A stretch of DNA of 64,000 bases. It comes from UBA7672 sp965279085 (GTDB taxonomy: Bacteria > Pseudomonadota > Alphaproteobacteria > Caulobacterales > Hyphomonadaceae). The position numbers were made by a program, and so were the translations under genes. The notes under the pieces are model-generated. The model was given only the letters and a program-made list of their open reading frames with translations. It did no database searches and had not been told where the DNA came from. Location of the stretch: contig OZ257149.1 in the NCBI GenBank assembly GCA_965279085.1, positions 3,286,001 through 3,350,000 of the forward strand, in the 5' to 3' direction. Positions within the stretch are counted from its first letter, which is position 1, and each line of letters opens with the position of its first letter. Shown one piece after another: positions 1 through 7,115 of the stretch.

Positions 1-570
1 GGCGGGACGCCGTTCGCGACTGTGCTGCTCGCGCATTTCCTCGTGCATGACAGGCTGACGGCGCGGCGGGTCGCCGGCGTGCTGATGGGGTTCCTGGGAC
101 TGGTCGTGCTGGTGCTGCCGGAGTTCGGCAAGGAGGGCGGGGGAACGCTCATCGGCATCCTGCTCGCGATCATCGGGGCGTGGCTTTACGCCGTAGGCAA
201 CATCGCCACGCGGATGGCGCCACGGATCGATGCGGTGACGTCGAGCTTCTTCATCGTGGGTACAGCGGGCGTCTTCGCGCTGGCCTATGCGCTGGTGGCC
301 GAGCCGTTCCCGCAGAACGCCAGCATGAACTCGATCATCGCGATGATCGTGCTCGGCCTGCTGCCGACGGCTTTCGCGATGTTTGTCTATGTCTGGTTGA
401 TCCAGCGGGCGGGGCCGGTGTTCGTGTCGTTCACGACCTACATGTCGCCGCTGTGGGCGACGGGGCTGGGCGTGCTGTTCCTAGGCGAGCCGCTGCACTG
501 GTCGATGGTCGGCGCGCTGGCGCTGATTCTCGCAGGCGTCGCGGTGGCGAATGCCCGCCGGAAGGCGTGA
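1..570 (+). CDS. EamA/DMT-family permease, 3' part
   Basis: This is the C-terminal 189 residues of an inner-membrane permease of the drug/metabolite transporter (EamA) superfamily; the start lies left of the window and the frame is open from base 1. Several hydrophobic helices follow one another, with the family-typical late sequence of a helix, a short loop containing GEPLHW, and a last helix ending in basic residues. EamA proteins usually have ten helices in two repeats, and this fragment matches the second repeat plus the end of the first. The substrate cannot be told from the sequence. It ends 113 bases before serC and is probably a separate transcription unit. Confidence 0.8.
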   Translation, partial: GGTPFATVLLAHFLVHDRLTARRVAGVLMGFLGLVVLVLPEFGKEGGGTLIGILLAIIGAWLYAVGNIATRMAPRIDAVTSSFFIVGTAGVFALAYALVAEPFPQNASMNSIIAMIVLGLLPTAFAMFVYVWLIQRAGPVFVSFTTYMSPLWATGLGVLFLGEPLHWSMVGALALILAGVAVANARRKA

Positions 571-600
571 GCAGGCCTCATCGAACGAGTTAATTGACGC

Positions 601-683
601 GAAACCGGTTCGGGAGCATATCCGCCCCGGGCCAGTCGCCCCCAACGGCGACCAGCCCATCTGTAAGGATGGGAGAAAAACAG
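601..683 (+). ncRNA. serC-type RNA leader (putative cis-regulatory element)
   Basis: Two compact hairpins sit directly before serC. The first pairs GTCGCC (635-640) with GGCGAC (647-652). The second pairs CCCATC (656-661) with GATGGG (668-673). The GGGAG at 671-675 is the likely ribosome binding site, 8 bases before the ATG at 684, and it overlaps the 3' arm of the second hairpin, so folding should limit initiation. The position and hairpin pair match my memory of the alphaproteobacterial serC motif, a predicted regulatory RNA of unknown ligand upstream of serC-serA. The family assignment is from memory; the hairpins are seen directly. Confidence 0.68.
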
Positions 684-1847
684 ATGTCTACCGCTGCCAA
701 ACCGGCAGTGCGCCCTGATCGCGCACACTTTTCTTCCGGCCCATGCGCCAAGCGCCCTGGCTGGAGCCCCGACAATCTCAAGCTGGAATCGCTGGGCCGG
801 TCGCACCGTTCCAAGCTCGGCAAGTCGCGCCTGAAGCTGGCGATCGACAAGACGCGGGCTGTTCTGAAAATTCCCGCCGACTATCGCATCGGCATAATGC
901 CGGGTTCGGACACGGGCGCCATCGAGGCGGCGTTCTGGTCAATGTTGGGCGCGCGGCCCGTGGATGTGTTCGCGTTCGAGAGCTTCGGCGAAGACTGGGT
1001 GACGGACATCACCAAGCAGCTGAAGGTCGATGCGACCACGCACAAGGCGGGCTACGGCCAGCTGCCGGACCTGTCGAAGGCGCGTATGGATGCGGACATC
1101 GTCTTCACCTGGAACGGCACGACGTCTGGCGTGAAGGTGCCGAACGGCGACTGGATTGCGGATGATCGCGAAGGACTGACGTTCTGCGACGCGACCTCGG
1201 CCGTGTTTGCAATGCCGATTCCGTGGGCCAAGATCGACGTGCTGACCTACTCCTGGCAGAAGGTGCTGGGTGGCGAGGGCGCGCACGGCATCCTGATCCT
1301 CAGCCCGCGCGCCATCGAACGCCTCAAGACCTACACGCCGAAATGGCCGATGCCGAAACTGTTCCGCATGGCCAAGGGCGGGGAAGTTACCGAAGGAATC
1401 TTCGAAGGCGAGACGATCAACACCCCGTCCATGCTGGCGACCGAGGATTATCTAGACGCGCTCGGCTGGGTTGAAGGGCTCGGCGGCGTCGAGGCCACCG
1501 TTGCGCGCTCTAACGCCAACCTTGCTGTGCTCGAAGCCTGGGTCGCGAAGACGCCGTGGGTCGAATTCCTCGCGGCTGACAAGGCGACGCGTTCCAACAC
1601 CTCGGTCACGCTCTCGATCACCGATCCGCGCGTCGCCAGGCTGGACGACAAGGGCCAGCAGGACTTCGTGAAGAAGTTCGTCGCGGCGCTGGAAAAGGAA
1701 AACGCTGCCTACGACATCGGCGGCTACAAGGCGGCGCCTCCGGGGCTTCGCATCTGGTGCGGTGCGACGGTTGAAGCGGCTGATCTCGAGAAGCTGACGC
1801 CGTGGCTGGACTGGGCGTTTGAAACGACAGTGGCGGAATTGTCCTGA
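684..1847 (+). CDS. serC: Phosphoserine aminotransferase
   Basis: 387-residue PLP-dependent class V aminotransferase that converts 3-phosphohydroxypyruvate and glutamate to phosphoserine in cytosolic serine synthesis; in many bacteria it also serves pyridoxine synthesis. The PLP-binding lysine is Lys193 in the motif SWQKVLGGEG. The N-terminal HFSSGPCAKRPGW and the ETINTPSM segment are typical of the alphaproteobacterial SerC type. The ATG at 684 is preferred over upstream in-frame TTG and ATG codons because GGGAG lies 8 bases before it and the upstream codons fall inside the leader hairpins. It shares a region with serA, the preceding enzyme in the pathway, separated by two small genes that may be co-transcribed. 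Confidence 0.95.
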   Translation: MSTAAKPAVRPDRAHFSSGPCAKRPGWSPDNLKLESLGRSHRSKLGKSRLKLAIDKTRAVLKIPADYRIGIMPGSDTGAIEAAFWSMLGARPVDVFAFESFGEDWVTDITKQLKVDATTHKAGYGQLPDLSKARMDADIVFTWNGTTSGVKVPNGDWIADDREGLTFCDATSAVFAMPIPWAKIDVLTYSWQKVLGGEGAHGILILSPRAIERLKTYTPKWPMPKLFRMAKGGEVTEGIFEGETINTPSMLATEDYLDALGWVEGLGGVEATVARSNANLAVLEAWVAKTPWVEFLAADKATRSNTSVTLSITDPRVARLDDKGQQDFVKKFVAALEKENAAYDIGGYKAAPPGLRIWCGATVEAADLEKLTPWLDWAFETTVAELS

Positions 1848-1951
1848 TTGTCATCCCGGAAACGCGCAGCGTTATCCGGGACCCATTCGACAACCCAAGC
1901 GGGTCGATGAATGGGTCCCGGCTCTCCGCTGTGCTCCGGCCGGGATGACAA
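1848..1951. repeat. Long imperfect inverted repeat (dispersed-type palindromic element)
   Basis: The outer arms TTGTCATCCCGG (1848-1859) and its complement near 1940-1951 flank inner arms CCGGGACCCATTC (1876-1888) and GAATGGGTCCCGG (1909-1921). The whole 104 bases could fold into one long hairpin. It starts one base after the serC stop and ends just before the next gene. The TGTCATCCCGG ... CCGGGA pattern resembles intergenic palindromic repeats scattered in alphaproteobacterial genomes, but only one copy is in this window. It might also end or attenuate transcription after serC. Confidence 0.75.
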
Positions 1952-1967
1952 GCTGAGGAAGCCCGAT

Positions 1968-2264
1968 ATGGCGACCGAAACCTCTCAGACTATTCGCGAA
2001 TGGGGCGACGCGACCTTCGGCGAGGCGCGCGATCTGACCGCGCTTGTCGCGCGCGCGCGCGGCGAGATGGACGAACTCGAACACGCCCTCCGCGCAGGCG
2101 ATCACGCCGAGGCGGGCAGGGAGGCGGCGGACGTTGCCATCCTGCTGCATCGCCTCGTCGGGCTTCTTGGCATGGAGCTGTCCGAACAGGTCGACGCCAA
2201 GATGCAGGTCAATCGTGCGCGCACGTGGAAGGCGCCGGGAGACGGGACGGGCGGCCATGTCTGA
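1968..2264 (+). CDS. MazG-like nucleotide pyrophosphohydrolase (dATP/dGTP diphosphohydrolase type)
   Basis: Small 98-residue all-alpha protein. It has REWGDATFG near the N terminus, then REMDELEHAL and EAADVAILLHRLVGLLG, an acidic E..E ... EAAD pattern expected to bind magnesium in MazG-like/DUF550 enzymes, and ends in QVNRARTW. Proteins of this kind hydrolyse nucleoside triphosphates to monophosphates and pyrophosphate as housecleaning enzymes, though the substrate here is inferred. The ATG at 1968 is chosen because the longer frame begins inside the preceding inverted repeat. The 3' end overlaps the next gene by 8 bases, suggesting translational coupling. Confidence 0.72.
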   Translation: MATETSQTIREWGDATFGEARDLTALVARARGEMDELEHALRAGDHAEAGREAADVAILLHRLVGLLGMELSEQVDAKMQVNRARTWKAPGDGTGGHV

Positions 2265-2802
2265 GGTCACGCTGCGCGCCGCGACGCATGCCGACATCCC
2301 GACGCTGCTGCGCTGGGACGCCGATCCGGTCGTGATCGCTTCCGGCAGCGATGATCCCGATGCGGTCATTGCGTGGGGCGAGGACAATGACTGGGCCGAG
2401 AACATCGATCTCTACCAGCGCGATGTCTGGGAATACTGGATCGCGGAAGTCGATGGCCGCCCGATCGGCTGCATGCAGATGTGCGATCCGCATCTGGAGC
2501 CGACGCACTATTGGGGCGAGATCGAGCCCCACCTGCGCTCGCTCGATATCTGGATTGGCGAGGCTGATGCGCGTGGGCGCGGCTATGGCGAGCAGATGAT
2601 GCGGCTGGGCATCGCGCGCTGCTTCAGCGAGCCGGCGGTGACGGCCATCGTTATCGATCCGCTCAACACGAACACACGCGCGCACAGATTCTACCAGCGA
2701 CTCGGCTTCGTGCCGACGCATCGGCAGACTTTTGGCGACGACGATTGCCTCATTCACAAGCTCACGCGCGCCGACTGGCTCGCCCGGTATCAAGGAGACT
2801 GA
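2257..2802 (+). CDS. GNAT-family N-acetyltransferase, AAC(6')-like
   Basis: 181-residue protein with the single GNAT fold. DIWIGEADARGRGYGEQMM around residues 95-115 carries the acetyl-CoA pyrophosphate-binding R-G-x-G/A loop, followed by DPLNTNTRAHRFYQRLGF, the usual C-terminal strand and helix. The DxWIGE...GRGYG layout is seen in aminoglycoside 6'-N-acetyltransferases and their chromosomal relatives, but a resistance role cannot be claimed from sequence. The ATG at 2257 overlaps the stop of the MazG-like gene by 8 bases, and serA starts 4 bases after its end. It therefore looks like part of a serC-serA operon without an obvious metabolic link. Confidence 0.78.
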   Translation: MSEVTLRAATHADIPTLLRWDADPVVIASGSDDPDAVIAWGEDNDWAENIDLYQRDVWEYWIAEVDGRPIGCMQMCDPHLEPTHYWGEIEPHLRSLDIWIGEADARGRGYGEQMMRLGIARCFSEPAVTAIVIDPLNTNTRAHRFYQRLGFVPTHRQTFGDDDCLIHKLTRADWLARYQGD

Positions 2803-2805
2803 CCC

Positions 2806-4389
2806 ATGACCAGCAGGATAAAAGTCCTCATCGCTGACGACCTCGCGCCGGGGGCTGCGGACATCTTCCGCAATCGCGGGATCGAGGTGGACATGAAGGT
2901 CGGCCTCAAGAAGGACGAGCTGATCAAGATCATCGGTGACTATGACGGGCTTGCCGTGCGCTCGGCCTGCAAGCCGGACAAGGACGTGATCGCGGCGGGG
3001 ACGAAGCTGAAGGTGATCGGCCGTGCGGGCATCGGCGTCGACAACGTCGATGTGAAGGCGGCGACGGCCAAGGGCGTGATCGTGATGAACACGCCGTTCG
3101 GCAATGCCATCACCACCGCGGAGCATGCGATCGCGATGATGTTCTCGGCGGCGCGCCAAATCCCCTCGGCATCCACGCGCACGCAAGCCGGTGAATGGCC
3201 GAAGAAGGACTATATCGGCATCGAGCTCTACGCGAAGACGCTGGGCCTGATCGGCGCCGGCAATATCGGATCGATCGTGGCCGACCGTGCGCTGGGCCTG
3301 AAGATGAAGGTCGTCGCTTACGATCCCTTCCTCACGGCTGAACGCGCGACGACGCTGGGCGTCGAGAAGGTCGAGCTGGACGAGTTGCTGGCGCGTGCCG
3401 ACATCATCACGCTGCACACCCCGCTGACCGAGCAGACGAAAAACATCCTCTCGGCAGAGAACATCGCCAAGACGAAGAAGGGCGTGATCCTGATCAACTG
3501 CGCACGTGGCGGCCTTGCCGACGAGGCGGCTGTGCGTGCGGGTCTTGAGAGCGGTCATATCGGCGCTGCGGCGTTCGACGTGTTTCTTGAAGAGCCGGCG
3601 AAGACCAACGTGCTGTTCGGCGCGCCGAACTTCATCGCGACCCCCCACCTTGGCGCGTCGACCGTGGAAGCGCAGGACAATGTGGCGTTCCAGGTGGCCG
3701 AACAGATGGCGGACTATCTGCTGACGGGCGCTGTCTCCAACGCGCTCAACACGCCGAGCGTGACGGCGGAGGAAGCGCCGCGCCTGAAGCCGTTCGTGGC
3801 GCTGGCCGAGAAACTGGGTCAGTTCGCGGGGCAGGTCTCCGATGGCGGCCTGTCGGAGGTCGAGATCGAGTATGAGGGGCTTGTTGCGCAACTGAACCGC
3901 AAGCCGCTGACGTCCGCGGCGCTGGCGGGAATGCTGCGGCCGTTCCTCGCCGAGGTGAACATGGTGTCGGCGCCCGCCATCCTGCAGGAGCGCGGCGGCA
4001 GCTTGAAGGAATCCACCAACGACGCCAGCCCGGTCTACGACTCGCTGGTCCGCATCAAGGTGAAGGTGGAGGGCAAGTGGCGCTCGGTCGCGGGCGCTAT
4101 TGTCGGCGGCAAGCCGCGCATCGTGGAAGTGAAGGGTATGGCGCTGGAGGCCGACTTCCAGCCCTTCATGGTGTTCGTGAACAACTCGGACAAGCCGGGC
4201 TTCATCGGCGCGATGGCGGGGCTGCTGGGCGATGCGAAGGTGAACATCGCGACGTTCAACCTTGGCCGCGAGGCGGCTGGGGGTGACGCGATCGCGATCG
4301 TGGGCGTCGACCAGGACGTGCCGGCGGCGACGCTCGGCGCCATCGAGAAGTTGCCGCAGGTGCGGTACGTGAAGGTTCTGAAGTTCTAG
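2806..4389 (+). CDS. serA: D-3-phosphoglycerate dehydrogenase
   Basis: 527-residue enzyme that oxidises 3-phosphoglycerate with NAD+ to 3-phosphohydroxypyruvate, the first step of serine synthesis. It is the long type: an N-terminal 2-hydroxyacid dehydrogenase substrate domain, a Rossmann domain with GLIGAGNIGS near residues 145-155, an intervening allosteric substrate-binding domain at roughly 320-450, and a C-terminal ACT domain starting near FMVFVNNSDKPGFIG. The catalytic Arg region (INCARGGLADE), Glu and His (ATPHLGAST) are all present. The start has AAGGAGA about 10 bases upstream. Feedback inhibition by serine through the ACT domain is a family expectation. Confidence 0.95.
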   Translation: MTSRIKVLIADDLAPGAADIFRNRGIEVDMKVGLKKDELIKIIGDYDGLAVRSACKPDKDVIAAGTKLKVIGRAGIGVDNVDVKAATAKGVIVMNTPFGNAITTAEHAIAMMFSAARQIPSASTRTQAGEWPKKDYIGIELYAKTLGLIGAGNIGSIVADRALGLKMKVVAYDPFLTAERATTLGVEKVELDELLARADIITLHTPLTEQTKNILSAENIAKTKKGVILINCARGGLADEAAVRAGLESGHIGAAAFDVFLEEPAKTNVLFGAPNFIATPHLGASTVEAQDNVAFQVAEQMADYLLTGAVSNALNTPSVTAEEAPRLKPFVALAEKLGQFAGQVSDGGLSEVEIEYEGLVAQLNRKPLTSAALAGMLRPFLAEVNMVSAPAILQERGGSLKESTNDASPVYDSLVRIKVKVEGKWRSVAGAIVGGKPRIVEVKGMALEADFQPFMVFVNNSDKPGFIGAMAGLLGDAKVNIATFNLGREAAGGDAIAIVGVDQDVPAATLGAIEKLPQVRYVKVLKF

Positions 4390-4429
4390 AACAGTTGGAA
4401 ATGCGGCGGGCCACGGCTAGGCTCGCCGC

Positions 4430-5146
4430 ATGATCCGGCGAACGTTTATTCTTGGCGGACTTGTGCTGGTGGCTACTGCGCATGCGCAGTCAGCTGCGCT
4501 GCCGCCGGGACCGCTGTTCTACTATGCCGGGCAGCCCGGGCGGTTGACGCAGGATCGCGACAAGCTGGGCGGCAATCCGTTTGCGAGTGCGCTGGTTGAG
4601 GTGCTGAAGGGCGAGCCGGAGACGTTGCAGGATTTCACGCTGCGGCTGTCGGCGGCGAATGCGCGGCACAGCGGCGGGTGGCAGCAGATGCAGTTCCCGC
4701 GCAAGTTGCCTAGCTGGAAATTGCGCGCCGAGGGTGAGAGGCGGATCGCTCTTGTGCTGATCAATGCCGACTATTCGAAGACCAACGGCGTTTATTCGCT
4801 GCCCGGCGCGGCATTCGATGCGAGGCGTGTGCCCGAGGCGCTCACTGCGGCAGGGTTCGAGGTGACGCTGGTGCTGGATGCGAATGCCGAGCAGGCGCGC
4901 GGCGAGATCGCGGAGTTTGCGAAGCTATCGGAGACGGCGGACGCTTCGCTGATCTACATCGGGGGGCACGGCATACAGCACAAACGCGTCGTCTACTGGA
5001 TGATGGGTGATTATCCGGAGCAGAATCCGAAATGGTTGCCGACGCATGCGATCCCCGTCGAGGAAATCGGCAAGGCGGGCCGTGCGCGCAATGTGAACCT
5101 CGTGCTCTATGCGAGCTGCCGGGACGATCCTTTTCTCAATCAGTGA
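4430..5146 (+). CDS. Secreted caspase-fold (peptidase C14-like) protein with permuted p10-p20 order
   Basis: 238 residues with a signal peptide (about 1-19). The p20-like half is C-terminal: RRIALVLINADY from residue 104, the catalytic His180 in YIGGHGIQ and Cys230 in YASCRDDPF, after which the protein stops within eight residues. In ordinary caspases the p10 part follows this cysteine. Here the p10-like part comes first: FYYAGQPG (30-37), DRDKLGGNPFASAL (42-55) and SGGWQQMQFP (81-90), which resemble canonical 'IAYATAPG', 'GRNSPFTAAL' and 'TGGRQVPW'. The order therefore looks circularly permuted, with both termini in what is normally the inter-subunit linker. No p10 follows downstream; the next frame is an unrelated NTF2-like gene. 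An 8-bp inverted repeat (4401-4408 with 4424-4431) reaches into the start codon, and no clear ribosome binding site is seen. Confidence 0.7.
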   Translation: MIRRTFILGGLVLVATAHAQSAALPPGPLFYYAGQPGRLTQDRDKLGGNPFASALVEVLKGEPETLQDFTLRLSAANARHSGGWQQMQFPRKLPSWKLRAEGERRIALVLINADYSKTNGVYSLPGAAFDARRVPEALTAAGFEVTLVLDANAEQARGEIAEFAKLSETADASLIYIGGHGIQHKRVVYWMMGDYPEQNPKWLPTHAIPVEEIGKAGRARNVNLVLYASCRDDPFLNQ

Positions 5147-5154
5147 GCTGACAG

Positions 5155-5508
5155 ATGGATGCCGAAAAAGCGCAGGCGTTCGCCCGCGAGTGGGTGAAGG
5201 CGTGGAACGATCACGATCTCGAGGCGATTCTTTCCCACTATGCCGAGGACGTGGTGTTTCATTCGCCGCGCATCCGCGTGGTGACCGGGCGCGATGTCGA
5301 TGCGGTGCATGGCAAGGCGGAGTTGCGCGCCTACTGGAGCGCTGCGCTGGAGCGGTTGCGCAACCTGTATTTCGAGATCGAACAGGTGCTGCCAGGGTCT
5401 GACGCCTTGACGATCCTGTATACCAACGAGCGCTCGCAGTATGTCGCGGAGACCTTCGTTCTTGGAAAAGATGGCAAGGTTGTGCGGTCGATCGCTGCCT
5501 ATACGTGA
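5155..5508 (+). CDS. NTF2-like / SnoaL-like domain protein
   Basis: 117-residue single-domain protein of the NTF2/SnoaL fold. It opens with helix FAREWVKAWNDHDLEAILSHY followed by AEDVVFHSPR and a strand-rich half with YWSAALERL and a hydrophobic core. These cone-shaped proteins act as small enzymes or binding proteins; the substrate cannot be inferred. It lies 8 bases after the caspase-like gene and probably shares its transcript. Its last 10 bases overlap the end of the convergent gene on the minus strand. Confidence 0.75.
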   Translation: MDAEKAQAFAREWVKAWNDHDLEAILSHYAEDVVFHSPRIRVVTGRDVDAVHGKAELRAYWSAALERLRNLYFEIEQVLPGSDALTILYTNERSQYVAETFVLGKDGKVVRSIAAYT

Positions 5509-6206
5509 AACGGCTTCATGAGCTTTGACGCGTAGATCGCGGATTCCATGCCGCAGATCAGCGCCATCTTCGGATGCATGATGCTGCAGCATTGCGGGAG
5601 GATTTTCGCGGCCGTCCAGGCGGTGACGATCTGGTAGGATGTCTCCGCCGCGCGGAAGCCGTTCTTCTTTGTCGTTTCGCTGATTTCGCCGGTGAGGCAG
5701 GCGAGTGTGACGGGAAGAACGTGCTCGAGCAGTTTCGCGGCGGGCATGTGCGGCTGGAGGGTATCCGGCGTCGAGGGTAGGCCTTCGAGCGGGCCGCCGA
5801 GGCGCTCGGTCACGCTGCGGAACATGGCGTTGATATCGGGAAGGTCGGACTGGAGCAGGCCGTGGGCGATGGCTGTTCCGGCGAGATTGTTCCAGACGCA
5901 GCGCGTGGCGGTGGCGGGGTCATTGCTCATCAGCATGCCGTTGATGTCGTCGCCGAACAGTAGCTCGCGTCCATCGCTCAGCGTGGCAAGCTGCATGGTG
6001 AATTGTGCGCCGGACCTGATCAGCGAGCGGTGCGCGCCCCAGCCGGCCACGGCGCCGGCGGCACACATGAGCGTTTCGGCATGGATGCGGCCATCGACGG
6101 TCAGCGGCACGGCAAGGTTGCGCACGAGATGGCCGGCGGCGAAGTTGCAGCCGATCTCGTCGGGCCATCCGGCCCATGGCATCTGCTCGGCTTGCTGGTT
6201 CGTCAT
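5499..6206 (-). CDS. Conserved hypothetical protein
   Basis: 235 residues, no family recognised. The sequence is mixed alpha/beta without a signal peptide or clear membrane helices. Notable pieces are CNFAAGHLVRNLAVPLTV, LMCAAGAVAGWGAHRSL, LFGDDINGMLMSNDP and a late LPQCCSIMHP with a double cysteine. The codon pattern and G+C at third positions match the surroundings, so the frame is credible. It is divergent from the MerR regulator at 6336, and the MerR-type operator lies in the 129 bases between them, so this gene is a candidate target. It overlaps the NTF2-like gene tail to tail by 10 bases. Confidence 0.6.
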   Translation of the reverse strand: MTNQQAEQMPWAGWPDEIGCNFAAGHLVRNLAVPLTVDGRIHAETLMCAAGAVAGWGAHRSLIRSGAQFTMQLATLSDGRELLFGDDINGMLMSNDPATATRCVWNNLAGTAIAHGLLQSDLPDINAMFRSVTERLGGPLEGLPSTPDTLQPHMPAAKLLEHVLPVTLACLTGEISETTKKNGFRAAETSYQIVTAWTAAKILPQCCSIMHPKMALICGMESAIYASKLMKPFHV

Positions 6207-6268
6207 GGGCGTCCTCCCTGTCGGCTTTCCTACGACGGCGGATTTCTGCAGTCTCCTGAAAAAGCCTG

Positions 6269-6299
6269 TTGACCCTCACGCTTCGTGAGCGTGCATCTG
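6269..6299 (+). promoter_or_regulatory. MerR/TipA-type operator inside a 19-bp promoter spacer
   Basis: A TTGACC -35 box (6269-6274) is followed by a 19-base spacer holding a perfect dyad, CTCACG (6275-6280), CTT, CGTGAG (6284-6289), and then CATCTG (6294-6299) as a weak -10. The overlong 19-bp spacer with a central dyad is the signature of promoters twisted into register by MerR-family activators. CTCACG/CGTGAG resembles sites described for TipA-type members. It lies about 37-67 bases before the regulator gene, implying autoregulation. Confidence 0.75.
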
Positions 6300-6335
6300 T
6301 TGTGTCCTGCGGATGATCGCGGATCGAGGCGGACC

Positions 6336-7115
6336 ATGAAAGCCCTGACAGTCAAACAGCTTGCGGCGATTTCGGGCGTCACCGTCCGGACGCTGCACCA
6401 TTATGACGAGATCGGCCTGCTGAAGCCTGCCTATGTCGGCGACAATGGCTATCGTTACTATGAGCGTGACCAGTTGCTGCGCTTGCAGCAGATCCTCTTC
6501 CACCGCGAGTTCGGCGTACCGCTGAACGAGATCGCGGACCTGCTCGACATGGTGGGCGGGGATCAGGTTGGCGTGCTCATGCGCCATCGCGAGCGGCTAG
6601 AAGCCGAGGCGAAACGGTATGCCGATCTCATCGAGACGATCGACCGCACGATCGCCGGAATAAAAGGACAGGACGAGATGAAGAACGCGGATCTCTACAG
6701 GGGCTTCTCCGCGGAGAAGCAGGCGGAATACGAGGCGTGGCTGATCGAACGCTATGGCGATCCGATGAAGGCGGACATCGAACGCTCACGGAAGGCCATG
6801 GCGAAGATGAGCGAGGACGAGCAAAAGGCTGCGATGCAGGAACTTCACGATGTGGAGCAGGCGCTGGCTGAAGGGCTGCGACGCGGCGTCGATCCGGAGT
6901 CCGATGTGGTGGATGGCTTGGTGCGGCGGCATCGTGCATGGGTCGTGTCGGCCTGGGACAAGCCGTGTCCGCCGGAGGCGTATATTGGCCTAGCCCACCT
7001 CTATACCTCGCATCCGGATTTCGTGAAGCGGTACGAGACGATCGAGCCCGGTTTCGCGGACTGGCTCACTACTGCAATGAAGGCGCATGCGGCGCGCGAG
7101 CAGGCGAAGGGCTAG
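6336..7115 (+). CDS. MerR-family regulator with TipAS-like effector domain
   Basis: 259 residues. The N-terminal winged helix begins VKQLAAISGVTVRTLHHYDEIGLLKP, with NGYRYYERDQLLRLQQILFHREFG, the classic MerR DNA-binding signature at residues 5-65, then a dimerisation coiled coil (about 75-110). The C-terminal all-helical domain (EAWLIERYG ... HRAWVVSAWDKPCPPEAYIGLAHLY ... YETIEPGFADWLTTAM) matches the TipAS domain, which binds small molecules such as thiopeptides in TipA. SkgA and Mta are architecture relatives. The ATG at 6336 is chosen because upstream in-frame starts lie inside the operator. The gene converges on the beta-helix lyase gene with a 4-base overlap. Confidence 0.9.
   Translation: MKALTVKQLAAISGVTVRTLHHYDEIGLLKPAYVGDNGYRYYERDQLLRLQQILFHREFGVPLNEIADLLDMVGGDQVGVLMRHRERLEAEAKRYADLIETIDRTIAGIKGQDEMKNADLYRGFSAEKQAEYEAWLIERYGDPMKADIERSRKAMAKMSEDEQKAAMQELHDVEQALAEGLRRGVDPESDVVDGLVRRHRAWVVSAWDKPCPPEAYIGLAHLYTSHPDFVKRYETIEPGFADWLTTAMKAHAAREQAKG

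Noticed and set aside
2257..2802. Aminoglycoside resistance gene
   Set aside because: Similar layout to AAC(6') enzymes, but chromosomal GNAT relatives are common and nothing else in the context points to resistance.
2209..3891. 560-codon open frame opposite serA
   Set aside because: Lies antisense to an unmistakable gene; long open frames on the opposite strand are expected in G+C-rich DNA.
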